Below are positions 1 through 11,510 of a stretch of 64,000 nt of DNA, one piece after another. The notes below the pieces were generated by a model, which saw only the letters and a list, made by a program, of their open reading frames with translations, had not been told where the DNA came from and searched no databases. The stretch is taken from positions 88,396,478-88,460,477 of the forward strand of contig OX375873.1 of assembly GCA_947359465.1 (NCBI GenBank), given 5' to 3'. Source of the stretch: Metellina segmentata. Lineage: Eukaryota; Arthropoda; Arachnida; Araneae; Tetragnathidae. Position 1 is the stretch's first letter; the number at the start of each line of letters is the position of its first letter. The translations under genes and the position numbers were made by a program.

Positions 1-856
1 CGGTATCCACTGTAAACAAAATGATAAACGTTGATTTAAATCTTAAGAAAGCGAAAAAACGCAATGTGCATCGTCTTTGTCCAAAACATATCGCTGAACG
101 CAGGACACTCTGCCGATTTCTATATGAAAAACACTTATCCAAAGAAAAATGGAAAAAAATTGTCACAATAGATGAATCATGGGTGTATTTAAATTATTGC
201 AGCAAAAAAAAGAGCCATTTATTATCATAAAAAGGGGAGAAAAAATTTAAGTGCATGGTTCACAGAATCAAAAGAAAGTTTGTCTAAGGGATTCATGATT
301 GTTGCTGGTTTTTCATGTAATGGCAAGTTAAAAATAAAGAGAGTGGGAAAAAAATGTCAAGATTAACTCCAAATACTATCAGGAACATATTTTATCGCCA
401 ATTTTTCTGAATGGAATACCATCGATTTACCCACAGTGCCATCAATCTGTCGATCTCCATCAAGACAAAGCTAGCAGTCACATATCAAAATCCACTGTAA
501 ATTGCATAAAAGAAATGGAACAAAAAACCGGTATCAAGGCCATACCCTTCACTGATATCCCTACTAAATCTCCCGATGTATCACCTATGGATTTTTGTGC
601 TTTCGGACTTTTAAAATCTGCATTATCCAAACGTTGTTCCACAACCCATACAGGACTCTGGAAAGCTGTTGAGGAGGAATGGGATTTAATACCTCTTCTG
701 ACTCTTGAAAAGACATTATTATCCTGGAAATTACGGTGTCGAAAGATAGTTCAGAATAAGGGCTATCAAATAGAACATTTAAGACACAATAATTTTATGT
801 AATTTAGTTTTGTGAATACAATATACATTGTCTAAAAAATGTGTGAACAGCCTCTG
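1..856 (+). mobile_element. DD41D (rosa-like) Tc1/mariner element, cut by window start
   Basis: This is the 3' part of a Tc1/mariner-superfamily element. Its terminal inverted repeat ends in ...GAACAGCCTCTG at 845-856, followed by the expected TA at 857-858. The same terminus bounds the complete copy at 51000-52307, so family and boundary are secure. The 5' end lies outside the window. Confidence 0.85.
21..802 (+). pseudogene. DD41D transposase, broken
   Basis: The reading frame is cut into at least two blocks by frameshifts and stops. Block 1 (21-230) holds the end of the DNA-binding half and the first catalytic Asp in the motif TIDESWVYL. The second Asp lies in LHQDKASS near 450-475. Block 2 (515-802) holds the third Asp in SPDVSPMDF. 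In the sister copy at 51 kb, 41 residues separate the second and third Asp by my count, which is the DD41D spacing described for rosa/visitor elements. A working enzyme would cut and paste the element at TA sites. This copy cannot make a full-length protein. The C-terminal block is well preserved, so decay is moderate. Confidence 0.8.
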
Positions 857-1203
857 TATAAGCTATTGTAAACTCCAAGGAACCTTTTTTCACTACCAGT
901 CAATGGCATTATACCATGTTTTGCTACAAATGCGTGTCTGATTTTCAATTTATATTCATTGCTTACTTTAATTTGGTCTATTTTTCATGTATTCACTTAC
1001 TTACTCTGCTATATGTTAGTTGAAAGCTTCCTAACTGGTTTCCATTTTAAATGAATTGTTTGGGTACAGTATATTTCATAATTGATCTTAAGTTTATTCT
1101 CTAAAAAAGTTCCAAAATATTTCTTACTGTTATAAAGGCATACAAAGCGTTGTAAATTTAGATATCGGTTTATTTAAACATCCATTTTGATGCAATGCAT
1201 ATA
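857..1203. other. Unassigned AT-rich spacer
   Basis: I see no coding pattern or recognised repeat between the DD41D terminus and the next Tc1 terminus. Confidence 0.5.
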
Positions 1204-1790
1204 CACTACCCTACAGTAATAGACCGGACGCCAGCGGATTTGCATAAAATCCGACTACCTATTCAGGGGGTGTCTGTTTTTCGTGTATCGCCTGTGACCT
1301 TTGCATGTTTTTCCTGGTAAATTGAATGCCGACACTTACATGAAAATTTTGGGCAATCAGATTCTTCCTACTCTCTGGCAATTTTATGGAATGGACGAAT
1401 GTTACTACCAGGACGACAACGCTCCATGTCATGTTGCATATTCTGTCAAGCTGTGGTATCAAGATAGTGATTTAAAACGTCTTCCCTGGCCTGCTCAGAA
1501 TCCCGACCTAAAAAATATAGACCATTTTTGGAACGAGTTAAAGCGACGCTTACGGACCAAGGAACCCCGTCTGAAATCTACAGCTGAGCTTGAGACATTT
1601 TTGCAGCAGGAATGAACACAAATACCCATAGCTGTGTATCAAAACCTTGTTGAAAGTATGCACATAATTGTTGCTAATGTAATTGCAGCACGTAGGTGAC
1701 CAGCACGTGGGGGACCATCCTACTATTGAAGCATGTATTATTTCCCTTATACCATCCAATCTTTCTATCCAGTCCATTATTGTTACATAA
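1204..1790 (+). mobile_element. Internally deleted Tc1 (DD34E-type) element
   Basis: The left terminal repeat starts CACTACCCTACAGTAAT at 1204, preceded by TA. The same terminus bounds the element at 55093-55802. After about 60 bp the sequence jumps into the middle of the transposase, so the N-terminal half is missing. The right terminus around 1775-1790 is decayed but still shows GTCCATTATTGT. Confidence 0.75.
1301..1615 (+). pseudogene. Tc1 transposase, C-terminal catalytic half
   Basis: An open frame of 104 codons covers the second catalytic Asp in YYQDDNAPCHVA and the terminal motif region PDLKNIDHFWNELKRRL. In the family this last motif reads PDLNPIEHLWDEL, so the catalytic Glu has become Asp here. 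The spacing from the second Asp to that position is 34 residues, as in classical Tc1 DD34E enzymes. The first 150 or so residues, with the paired helix-turn-helix domain and first Asp, are deleted, and the frame stops early at 1613-1615. This is a dead fragment. Confidence 0.8.
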
Positions 1791-3151
1791 GGTTTTGTCA
1801 TTATGACGAATAAAGATGCCACATACAAATCTGATTTTAGTTCCATCGTCGTCATGCAACCACTAAGTTTATGAAAATTTGAAAATTTCATGCATTAAGT
1901 AGTATATTTGTGTGAATATATAATCATGGGAATAGACATGTATGGTGAAGAATAAAATATGCGTAGACAGAAAGTTCAATAGAGTAATTTTCATTGAATG
2001 GCCATTGACATTTTGCCTTAGTGCTTCGTCGATGTAGAGCATGCTGAGAGGACGACGATGCAATAGGGCCATTTGTGTCTTCTAAGATTTCACTTGGTTC
2101 GTTGAAGGCTTCTTTCTTTCCCCTCCATCCATTATCGGCCTTTTTTACATCTCTGATTCGACCCCGTGAGATTCCCAGTTTTGTTACCTGTTAATTGAAA
2201 ATAAAATCCAGCTTCATTCCCAATGTCGTAAGGGCATTCATCCCGTATTCCGTCACTGGCTGTTTGACCCCTTCCAATTCAATATGCTGTAAATAGTTCT
2301 ATTAAGTATTTGCGGGTTTTTAGCATGTCACACTATGTTGGCACCTACACAATTTTCAAAACAAAAGAATTCAAAGACATTAATGTTGTGCCAATAAAAT
2401 ATATTAAAAGGAACACCACAAAACAATGCTGTACCAATAATACTCACATATACCAATCAACCAGAAACCAATCATGACATAAGATCCCATACAATTTGAA
2501 TCCTACTCTCGTTCAAAAAGAAAATTCAATCGAAAAAGAATCGATTTGTTCCACAATGCATGCAATTTAAAAATCATGTCTTGAAGAAAAATAATATGCT
2601 TTCGAATCCATTCCAAACCCCGGTTGTAGATTCTCCTTCTTATTATTTCTTCTCCACTTGCCCAGCCTTGACACGTAAAAATATTTTGGGTGGTTTCTGT
2701 TTCTCTAGCTGTTTCATAAACACATATTAAGCAAACATTAATTAAACACATCCCGAACTTTCCCTTCGCAACTTCCGAAAATTAAAAAGGATTCCGTCTC
2801 ATATTTCTTTGCTAAAAGATTAAAAATTCCGTTGGTGGTGGAAGGCAAAGAATTAATTCCTTAATTAAAAGAGGAAGGATGGCGCTTGGATGTGAAGTTT
2901 CAAATGTTTCGTCATCAGCGAAATCTCTGCTTAGCTGCGGAGACACTTGGTGCTCCAGCTGGTGCTCAGATATGAGTTCAGTGGAAGTTTTGATTTCTTT
3001 TTGTCTGTAGAGGGTTACGATCCGCAAATCTCTGAGGTATCCTAGAGGAAATTAGTACTGCGTTTTGTGCCACAGATTCTACGAGAATGTTTGTGTTTTA
3101 GCGCTAATTTTATGCTAAGCAAATTGGAGAATTGATTTTATTTTTTCAGTT
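1791..3151. other. Unassigned AT-rich DNA
   Basis: Short open frames occur on both strands but none resembles a known family and none has exon-like borders that I trust. The pyrimidine-rich stretch near 2090-2230 is not explained. Confidence 0.4.
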
Positions 3152-3328
3152 ATCATTCTCTTTTAGTATAACGAGTTTAAGCATGGGTCAAGTAGTTGTT
3201 TTGATCATTAATCATTCTCTTTTAGTATAACAAGTTTCAGCATGGGTCAAGTAGTTGTTTTGATCATTAATCATTCTCTTTTAGTATAACAAGTTTCAGC
3301 ATGGGTCAAGTAGTTGTTTTGATCATTA
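3152..3328. repeat. 59-bp tandem repeat, three copies
   Basis: Units begin at 3152, 3211 and 3270 with ATCATTCTCTTTTAG, and a fourth start at 3329 decays at once. Units 2 and 3 are virtually identical, so the expansion is recent. Confidence 0.9.
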
Positions 3329-3349
3329 ATCTTTCTATTGCTCTTGCTA

Positions 3350-3412
3350 AACGAGTTTCGTGATCAATCCCTTAAGAGAAAGATCCGAGGACACCGTCTC
3401 GTAATTTTACAT
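3350..3412 (-). mobile_element. Fragment of the tRNA-derived SINE family
   Basis: The stretch GATCCGAGGACACCGTCTCG matches the body of the full-length SINE at 7816-8154 in the same orientation. Only about 60 bp remain. Confidence 0.6.
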
Positions 3413-4017
3413 TCATGTGGGGATAGGTCTTATTATTTGTTTTAATTTTAAGCAAAAATTCAAATACGTAAGGTTAGTTCGAATTTCATTGTCATGTACT
3501 ATATCTTTGAGTTTTCTTGTGAGTAATGCATAAAGTTTTTCAAACGTTCTTACATTTTAATCAAAAGAATCTCCAAGAACACGAACTGTTCCATCAACGA
3601 TAACAAATAAAAAGAAAACATTACATCGAACAGGTTCGATCAATGGACTTGTAACGCTTTTGATGTTCGGTAAAAACTGATATGGATCGATCGAAGAAAA
3701 GGGAATAAGGATGCAGAAAATTCTTTATTGCTTCGAAGCCTGAGTTACATATCCTTTTGCCCCTTTGTTTAAGGAAACGAAATTTACGAAATATTGAGAA
3801 TATCTTTGCCGAAAAAAAGCACCGGACGTGGTAGAAAAGCCCCATTTTAAGAGCTTTCCGCACCATCGCTTTTTACAGGCTTGGATATTTCGAAGTCTAT
3901 AAAATAGACTGGTGTATGAGAGATCGTCTCAGACTTTCAATTTCTTCGGTTTTAAGTGGGACAGGAAAAGGTTCTTACCTTGTCTCACTTTTTAAACGTC
4001 CCAGACGCGAGATTTGC
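3413..4017. other. Unassigned DNA
   Basis: No convincing gene. An 81-codon minus-strand open frame at 3621-3866 has no recognisable motif. Confidence 0.4.
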
Positions 4018-5258
4018 GAATAGAGTAGTGTTGCTTTCACCACACAACATGCCCTTAAGGACAAAATAACTACATCCTTCGAAGGAATCCATTAATTATT
4101 TTAATCTTTAGGATGAATTTATTGATTCTCTATGAAGAATGGAATCTTTTCGAGCAATTCTATTAGTTCTTTCTGTAGAATAGAATCATTTGGAAAGATT
4201 CCCCACACTTCATTTTCTTAAAATGGAATCCTTTAGAAATATTATATTGCTCATTTCCTTATAATGTAATCCTTTGGAAATATTCAATTCTGTATTTTCT
4301 TATAATGGAATCCTTTGGAAATATTCTACTACTCATTTCCTTATAATAGAATCCTGTGGTAATATTATGTTACTCATTTTCTTGTAATGGAATCATTTGA
4401 AAGGATTCTATAGCTCATGGCCTTATAGTATCCTTTGGAAAGATTCTATTTCTGTTCTAATGGAATCCTTTGGAAATATTGTATTGCTCATTTCCTTATG
4501 ATGAAATCCTTAAGAAATATTCTATTAATTATTTTCTTATAATGGATTCCTGTGGAAATATTATGTTACTCATTTTCTTGCAATGGAATCATTTGAAAAG
4601 ATTCTATAGCTCATAGCATTATAGTATCCCTTGGAAATATTCTATTGATCTTCTAATGGAATCCTTTGGAAATATTCTTTTGCTCATTTCCTTAAATTGG
4701 AATCCTTTGAAAATATTCTATTACTCATTTCCTTATAATGGAATCCTGTGGAAATATTATATTACTCATTTTCTTGTAATGGAATCATTTGGAAATATTC
4801 TATTGCTCTTCTAATGGAATCCTTTGAAAATATTATATTGCTCATTTCCTTATAATAGAATCCTTTGGAAATATTATATTAGTCATTTCCTTGTAATGGA
4901 ATCCTTTGGAAAGATTCTATTGCTTATAGCATTATAATAGTATCCTTTGGTAAGAGCCCTCAGAGACACATCTTCCTTACGTGTGTACGAGCATCACAAC
5001 CCCGAGGGACCCGTATGATCTTTCCTCCGTTTATTTTTACCCTAGCTTAACCTTTTGTTTTTTGCTCTTTCTTCCTCCTTCATTGTGTTTTTTGTCTTGC
5101 GTTTAGCACAGCTTGGCTAAGACACACCCGAAACACTTTGGAAAAATTATTTAATTCATTTCGTTAGAATAGAATTCCAAGGAAAGATTCTATTACTCAT
5201 TTACTTGCAGTAGAATTCTTTGAAAAGATTTGATCCATCATTTCCAAAGAATAGAACC
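4018..5258. repeat. Degenerate minisatellite, units about 41-60 bp
   Basis: Units built around AATGGAATCCTTTGGAAATA and ATTCTATTGCTCATTTCCTT recur about 17 times with many substitutions. The array and its left shoulder (from about 4020) recur in shorter form at 56305-56700, so this is a dispersed repeat family and not one local expansion. A foreign block interrupts it at about 4950-5140. Confidence 0.8.
4950..5140 (+). mobile_element. Possible SINE insertion in the minisatellite
   Basis: The block ends in a motif like TAGCACAGCTTGGCTAAGACA. It resembles the GCTTGGCyARATATG tail of the SINEs at 26345-26565 and 27195-27281. The head is not recognisable. Confidence 0.4.
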
Positions 5259-6786
5259 CTTTATAGCAATGCTACCCAACCTTTTTCACGTCACAGCACA
5301 CTTCGCAAGCATAAATAATTTCAAGACGCACTATAAAGAAACATTTTTCGTTAACATGATTCATTTCTTCTATTTCATACTAGGGATTCAATTAATATGA
5401 TCTTTCTTTCAAATATTTGTGCATTAAAATGCATAAACATTCCAGCTAGATATTCGTTTCAGATAAGTCTTATGCAGTCATAAGCACGAAATAAACGAAA
5501 CAAAGATGAAAATACATAATCAATACATTCTCAATGATTGATATTGACGTAGTTTTAAGATCGTATCTATGAAAGAAATTATCAGATTCGAATGAATGAA
5601 ACTATGATTTGGTTTCAGAACATTTATTTTATAAAATTATGATGTGAAAATATAAAAGTAAAATGAAGTGTATATAAAATAATTACTGACTATATAAATA
5701 TGCTAATAATAATAATTTAATGACAAAATAAACATTTTAGGTATTAATATAAATATTTACAAGATTCTTTGCCCACAGTTAATTCATATATTACCATCTT
5801 ATTTCAATGAGATACATGAGCTTGTTTCTGTGAACATAATATCTTTATATCTGGGTGTATAGTCTAAAGAGCTATACGCAATTCATGATCAAGACTTTTC
5901 AATGATGATCTTTTTAAATTCTTAATAATGAGCATAGGAGATAAACTTTTTTCACATACGTATGTTTAAGGAAATGGTAAAAGAATGTTTATAGCTTTTT
6001 TGCCCATGGATGGAAACTCCTTTTTTGCAGTTACCCATAAATGAGATGATGGAACATCCTTAAACTCAATTTTAAGGGCATGATCACTTTTTAAGTCTAA
6101 TAACTCATCTTTTCTTTCACTGATAAATCCAATCCTATGGGATCTAATAAAGATGCAAAATGATTTCGAACCCATTCGAATTTATTTGTCTCCGTTAATT
6201 CAATGTAATGATGAAGCTTTCTCTCAAGCCTGTGTAGTGTGTTTATCTACAAATTCTAGTAGTACTTTTTTAGGATTCGAACTCTGCAACACCAACTAAA
6301 CATTTCAAGGGAGCCATTTTGCATCACATTGTTCCAAAATTGAATTTTATTTTTGAATCCATTAATTTTGTCATTGTAAGTTAATACGGACAAGCGTTCC
6401 TTTCATTTTTCGATTACGTTCATGTCGGTATTCAAGTATGCCAGCTGAATAGACCCTTTTGTGCAATCAGTAATTGTCTTCCAACTAAGTTGAATACTGA
6501 GAGTTACCCTCAAAAATTACTTTTAATTCCTCTTTCAACTCATGAATTCTGAACAAAATTCTACCTCTAGACAGCTAACGAACTTCAGTATGGAACAACA
6601 AGGATCTATGTTCTAATACTATTTCACCACATAAATTTTTAAAAAGACACGTTTGAAGTTATCTAACTTTTTTTCCACGTTCAACAATTTTATAATGTCA
6701 TTTAGTGTGGACTTTAATTCTGGAGGTAAACTATTTGACACGAGAGCTTCTCTATGAATAAAGCATTGTATCATTTGAACATCAGG

Positions 6787-7401
6787 GTTTTCTGACTGAA
6801 CTTCGAACGCTAAGCTTCTGATCCTTCCTGTCATTGCAGCAGCGCTATCAGTACATAAACGTATGTAATTTTTCCATGACATTTTGGTTGCATCAAAGTA
6901 TTCATTGATCACTTTAAGAATTCCCCCAGTAGTTTGTTTCTGCAGTTCTTTGCCAGAATAAATACTGTTCTTTCAACCCTTTCTCATCAGGAATTGGAAG
7001 TGCATTTAGCTGACAACAGTTTCTAACATCAACCTGTAAAATAAATTTCTTAAATTCACAAATTTTCTGGATTCGTGTTCCTTCTATACTATTACGTGTT
7101 TTCTGACTGAACTTCGAACGCTAAGCTTCTGATCCTTCCTGTCATTGCAGCAGCGCTATCAGTACATAAACGTATGTAATTTTCCCATGACATTTTTGTT
7201 GCATCAAAGTATTCATTGATCATTTTAAAGATTTTCCCAGTTGTTTGTTTTTGCAGTTCTTTGCCAGAATAAATACTCTTCTTTCAACCCTTTCTCATCA
7301 GGAATTCGAAGTGCATTTAGCTGACAACAGTTTCTAACATCAACCTGTAAAATAAATTTCTTAACTTCACAAATTTTCTGGATTCGTGTTCCTTGTATAC
7401 T
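6787..7401 (-). repeat. 311-bp tandem duplication inside the hAT pseudogene
   Basis: Positions 6787-7090 and 7098-7401 are about 97% alike by eye and in direct orientation. The duplication repeats the catalytic-Asp region and the CTDSAAAMTGR region of the transposase, so it arose after the element was inserted or in a defective lineage. Confidence 0.9.
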
Positions 7402-7470
7402 AAATGATCGGATCATCCCTTAGAGGATTGATCCCGGACCGTCGTCAATAGTTGTGTTGCTCTAGTGCGA
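7402..7470 (+). mobile_element. SINE tail fragment inside the hAT element
   Basis: It contains TTGATCCCGGACCGTCGTCA and TTGTGTTGCTCTAGTGCG, which is the 3' part of the SINE at 7816-8154 in opposite orientation. Confidence 0.75.
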
Positions 7471-7815
7471 AGTTAATTAAAAAATTACCAAATTACCATC
7501 AATTCCAAGCATAGTTTTGACAATTTCCACTGAAGCTGGTAAAATTAGTGATTCGGCAATTGTGTAAGGCCTTTTGGCTTCAACTAACAATCCCACGACA
7601 TAGCAACTTGTTCAATTAGAACCGTTGTAGCTGATCTAATGAAAGAACATTGAATTTGAGTTGTAGAAACCACTCAGTGGCCTAGCCCTCTGTTCCCATA
7701 ATCAGGACCTAGTGGTTAAATTTTTCACGGCACACTTCCAGCCCTTTAGAGGCACACCTGTGTGCCGCAACTCATCAGTTGGGAAGTACTGCTTAAGAAA
7801 GATTTTTGTGATCGG

Positions 7816-8154
7816 TAATAATTGGTAATTGGTAATTTTTCAGCTAACGTCGTACTAGAGCAACACAACGGGCTATTGACGACGGTCCGGGATCAGTCCC
7901 TTATGGGAAAGATCCGAGGACAACACCTCGTAATTTTGAACCACGGTCAGATGACGAAGCAACACCTGAGCTGGCACCCCACTCTCCAAATTTCCACGCC
8001 AACCCAACGTCACGACTTTCGGCCACGACAGATTTAAGGTGCACCAGCCGCCTCTACACCATACGCTTACAACCATCCATGCCCGGACCCGCATTCGAAC
8101 CAATACCTTTCGATCTAGAGGCTAACACCTTAACCACTATACCGGTTGGTCGGC
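7816..8154 (-). mobile_element. Full-length tRNA-derived SINE with target-site duplication
   Basis: Perfect 14-bp direct repeats ATTTTTGTGATCGG flank it (7802-7815 and 8155-8168). Read on the minus strand, the head has an A-box-like GTATAGTGGTTAAGGTG and a B box GGTTCGAATGC, i.e. an RNA polymerase III promoter from a tRNA. The body runs through CCGAGGACAACACCTCG (plus sense), and the tail ends in TAATTGG-type repeats at 7816-7840. Length is 339 bp. Fragments of the same family occur at least seven more times in the window. Confidence 0.9.
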
Positions 8155-8168
8155 ATTTTTGTGATCGG

Positions 8169-8719
8169 AAATCGGAAAATTTATTGGAAGCATGCAGGTT
8201 GCTAGGTGGAATTATGCGTGTGAACCCCTCTCAGGAATAGTTTTGAAGGCAGTATTCATTTGTTGCAGGGTCTAGTGGTTATTTAGAAACAGCATAATAA
8301 TTTTATTTATCTTTTTAATCTTAACTTTGAGCAATCACAAATAAACATTGCTTTCTGAAACTTTGATAACCACTTTCACGTTAAGTCTCGCCATAGAAAA
8401 TTAAGACAATCCATCCACAAACAACTCAACACTTAAGTCTCCAATAACTAAACTGAAAGCTATTATGGTTATGTCTGTGCTCAGTAATAGTTAATTTCTT
8501 TTTGTTTTAATGAATATCATATGTATATAGAAGTAGTAAAATTTATAGTTAAGTGCAACTACATTTAGCTTTGTGTTTTTAGTAGGAAAACAGCTTTCTC
8601 TTGAGTAATTTCAAAAATCCATGGAGACACCAATGATTTTGAAACTGATCTCAGAGTATATCATTTTGCTTCCTTTTGTATATGTTTTTCAGTTAAATAA
8701 AAACTGTGTTTTCTTTTAA
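8169..8719. other. Unassigned AT-rich DNA
   Basis: No coding or repeat pattern recognised. Confidence 0.4.
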
Positions 8720-9540
8720 TGGAACCGGGACGTTTACACATTAAACTCATGTCAAAGTTCATTTGGTGGTTTGATATTGAGACTGAGATTTAATTGTAGC
8801 TGTACTCATTTCTATTCTTGAAACGTTAAAGGAATTGTGAATATACTTAGTTTATTATATTTCACTGATTTTATTTGTTAAAATGCTTAATGCACCGAAT
8901 TTAAAACTCCGTAAGCTATACCAATTTCAAGATAGCAAAAAGTGATCTAACTAGAACTTACCAATGAATAGTAAGTATTCTAGTTTCAAGGGGGAAAAGT
9001 GCACTAACTAAAAATTCTCTATGAATAATTTATGTACTTTGATGTCAAGCTCTAAAGAATATCATCCAAAGTAAAAAATTTCTTATCGGATAGAAAATGG
9101 ATGGAAAATACGTGCTTGTCCACTTCTGAGACTTTTTCTTATCTGTATGTCTTTTGATCAAAACGGATGTTTGCATGTTAAACATACCTAAGCTATTATC
9201 ATACGGTAATTTGATTTAAAGACAGAGGTTGTAAGAGGCATTAATTCTCCTGGAATTCTGAAAGAACGTTGAGTGTTCTAAAAGCTTATTCTTTTTTACG
9301 GCTTCTATTATTTAGTAGTTAATAAACCGAACTTAAAACTCAGTACGTATTTCAATTTTATTGGAAGAAAAAAGTGTGCTAACTGGAAATATCCTATGAA
9401 TAACTTACGTCCTCTGGTGTCAAACTCAAAAGAATATCATCCAACGCAGACAATTTTCTTCCTGTCAGATATAAAGTGGATAGAAAATAAACTCATGTCC
9501 ACTTCTTAAACTACTTCTTGCCTGTAAATTGCCGGAAACT
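8720..9540. repeat. Old direct duplication, two units of about 420 bp
   Basis: The segment around 8885-9145 (CACCGAATTTAAAACTC ... AAAGAATATCATCCAA ... GTCCACTTCT) recurs at 9308-9535 with about 75% similarity and several small gaps. Neither unit has a long open frame. Confidence 0.7.
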
Positions 9541-9959
9541 ATATTTCTGAAGTAGGAAGAAAACTATATCCAACAGTTAAGCAAACAAACAGCTATCTTA
9601 ACGAGAATATCTGGTGAGAAAAGTTTTATTCTTTTTCCGCGGAGGGAGGAAGGGGTAATGCAATTCTCTCGAGATTGTATTACAAAGATGTTTTCCTTCA
9701 AAGGGTATAGCAATTACTGAAAAGCGTGTTCTTTATTTGTTCTAAAGAGAAAACAAATGATTAAAAGTATAACAATCTGTAGAAAGTAGAGTCCATTCAA
9801 TAAAGTAATCGATGCAGAGCATTGAACAACTAAGGAAAGTTTCAGGGTGTACAATAGGAAATTTCATTGATTAAGAACTTATATTAAGGTATTCGGGTGG
9901 AAACAGCAAATAATTAATTGTTTGAGGAAAACATCAGAATTGTTGTCTCTTACTTCAGA
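9541..9959. other. Unassigned DNA
   Basis: Nothing recognised. A purine-rich stretch GGAGGGAGGAAGGGG lies near 9640-9655. Confidence 0.4.
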
Positions 9960-9967
9960 ACAATTGT

Positions 9968-10515
9968 TTAAAAACATCGCATGATTGTAATGAATCTAAA
10001 ACTAACTGTGTGTATGTCCAAAAATGGTAGGGGCGATATAAAATAGAAAAAACACCATAGTAATGCATCTGCTTTATAGAAATTTTGTAGTGGGTTTTGT
10101 AAATGAAAATCATGATTAAAACAAGGAGAGAAAGCATACAATTTTTTCTGGGTGACGTAAAGTGAAGAAATTTCGGATCCGTTCATTAAATCCAACATTC
10201 TAAAGTGGTATGTAGGAATGGAGGATGTTTTTGCTTGATAAAGGCGTTTTAAATATGAACTGTGATGAATGGTATGCAATGGGTGATAAGGGGTTGAGGT
10301 AATTCTAAAATAATATTCTAGGGACAACAACTGTCGCCTGAAGTCCAGTGAAGGTTCAAAAGCGTCTACACATAAGCTGCTTATGGGTAAAGTTCTAAAG
10401 GCACCAGAACATAAACGTAACTCTGTGTGGTGGATAGTATTCAGAGTTTGAAGTGCAGATTTTCTTGCTGAGGTATACACCACGCAGCTGTAATCTAATT
10501 TTGATCTGATATTGA
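9968..10515 (-). pseudogene. LINE reverse transcriptase, C-terminal (thumb) region
   Basis: The protein contains RSKLDYSCVVYTSARKS followed by LNTIHHTELRLCSGAFRTLP and FEPSLDFRRQLLSLEYYF. This is the signature of the region after the catalytic YADD domain in Jockey and related clades. The open frame covers about 180 codons but has no catalytic core, so it encodes no enzyme. It ends where the inverted junction to the RNase H block begins (about 10515-10535). Confidence 0.85.
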
Positions 10516-10574
10516 AAACAATAACAAACTACAAATAACTCTTCTACAAATAACTCTTTCAAAAGCATAATGAA

Positions 10575-11280
10575 AAATACTCTAATTTTTTACAAATTTA
10601 CACTGACGGATCTAATAAAGCAAACTTTGTTGGAGCTGATTTCACTATTAATTATTCTCCTAACAGTTTTAAACTTCATTCTTCGTGTTCTGTTTTCACC
10701 GCTGAAATAATGGCCATATATAAAGCCTTAGAAAATATATCTGGTCACTGTCATAAAAAATGTATCATTTTCACAGATTTATTAAGTGTTTTACAGTCAT
10801 TAAAATATCCCGATCATGCCAGTCATCCCATTTTTTTGAGTCACTGAAAAAATGCATCATCTTTCTTCAAAAAACTTTAACTTGGTATTTTATTGGATCC
10901 TATTTCACGTTGGGATATTAAGAAATGAAATAGTTGACAAAACCGCCAAATCATCCGTAAATAATATTACTCATACCATGCCTTATCGTGACTTAAAATC
11001 TAGCATTTAAAAATTTGTAGAAGAAAAATGGCAGAACGAATGGAATGAACAATCGGAAAACAAAGTTCACTCTATTAAACCAAATATAACTCAATGTAAA
11101 TCACTACATTTAAGAAGAACGTGTAATGATAACACGTCTCCGTACTGAACATACTCAGATATCCCTTAGAAACCTCCTCCTTGGAGAAGATAATCCAATT
11201 TGCAATTACTACATTTGTCCACTAACAGTAAAACACATTTTAATAGATTGTTCTCATTTTAATTGTCAACAACTTAAACA
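10575..11280 (+). pseudogene. LINE RNase H domain and C-terminal zinc finger
   Basis: YTDGSNKANFVGADF (about 10595-10640) holds the first catalytic Asp, FTAEIMAIYKALE the Glu and IIFTDLLSVLQSL the next Asp, with the usual Ser replaced by Leu. Near 11195-11265 the motif ICNYYICPLTVKHILIDC matches the CCHC-like finger at the end of Jockey-type proteins. Stop codons and frameshifts separate the blocks, so this is a dead copy of an enzyme that removes the RNA template strand. Confidence 0.8.
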
Positions 11281-11510
11281 TTTTCATTAATGTACTTTGG
11301 CTTTAGAAGACATGGTTGGAGAAAATAATCATTCAAACATCTTTAGCTTATTACATGACATTGGGTTCATCCATCGCATATAATTTTATGTAGTAATCAT
11401 TTTATTATGACATGACTCATTTCAATTTATAATTGGATTGTTTTTTTATCTTGAGTTTGGCATGATATGTCCCACTATGTAACAAAAGCACATACAATCC
11501 ATAGTATTGC

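Larger units (their letters stand above)
5930..7640 (-). pseudogene. hAT transposase (ZBED5/SCAND3-like), decayed
   Basis: Pieces lie in order on the minus strand. The N-terminal side (about 7640-7480) reads YVVGLLVEAKRPYTIAES. The next part (7416-7225, repeated at about 7090-6930) covers the region that normally carries the first catalytic Asp, here LQVDVRNCCQLNA. Then 6912-6619 has the central motif CTDSAAAMTGR and the CFIHREALVS motif. The C-terminal dimerisation block is at 6175-5930, with KAINILLPFPYTYMCEKSF. hAT enzymes cut and paste through an RNase H-like fold. Stops, frameshifts, a SINE fragment and an internal tandem duplication make this copy non-functional. Confidence 0.8.
5267..7791 (-). 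mobile_element. hAT transposon of the ZBED/Buster-like group
   Basis: The left end CAATGCTACCCAACCTTTTT and the right end (reverse complement CAGTACTTCCCAACTG) match the CAGTGCTTCCCAACC terminus typical of hAT elements related to ZBED genes. The 8-bp flanks match at 5 of 8 positions, consistent with an old target duplication. The right end carries the 16-bp inverted repeat GGCACACCTGTGTGCC at 7751-7766. The length without later insertions is about 2.4 kb. Confidence 0.75.
9960..11510 (+). mobile_element. Jockey-like LINE, 5'-truncated with an inverted 5' segment
   Basis: The 3' part of a non-LTR retrotransposon is present in two pieces of opposite orientation. The end of the reverse transcriptase is on the minus strand (10515-9968) and the RNase H and terminal zinc-finger region is on the plus strand (about 10575-11280). 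In an intact element these follow each other on one strand, so the order and inversion are those expected from twin priming. No poly(A) tail or target duplication is obvious. Confidence 0.8.

Noticed and set aside
3152..3328. CRISPR-like array
   Set aside because: The units are contiguous 59-bp repeats with no unique spacers, in a eukaryotic setting.
9968..10483. 171-codon open frame as a host gene
   Set aside because: Its motifs (VVYTSARKS, LRLCSGAFRTLP, LSLEYYF) are from the thumb region of a Jockey-type LINE, and the rest of the element follows on the other strand.
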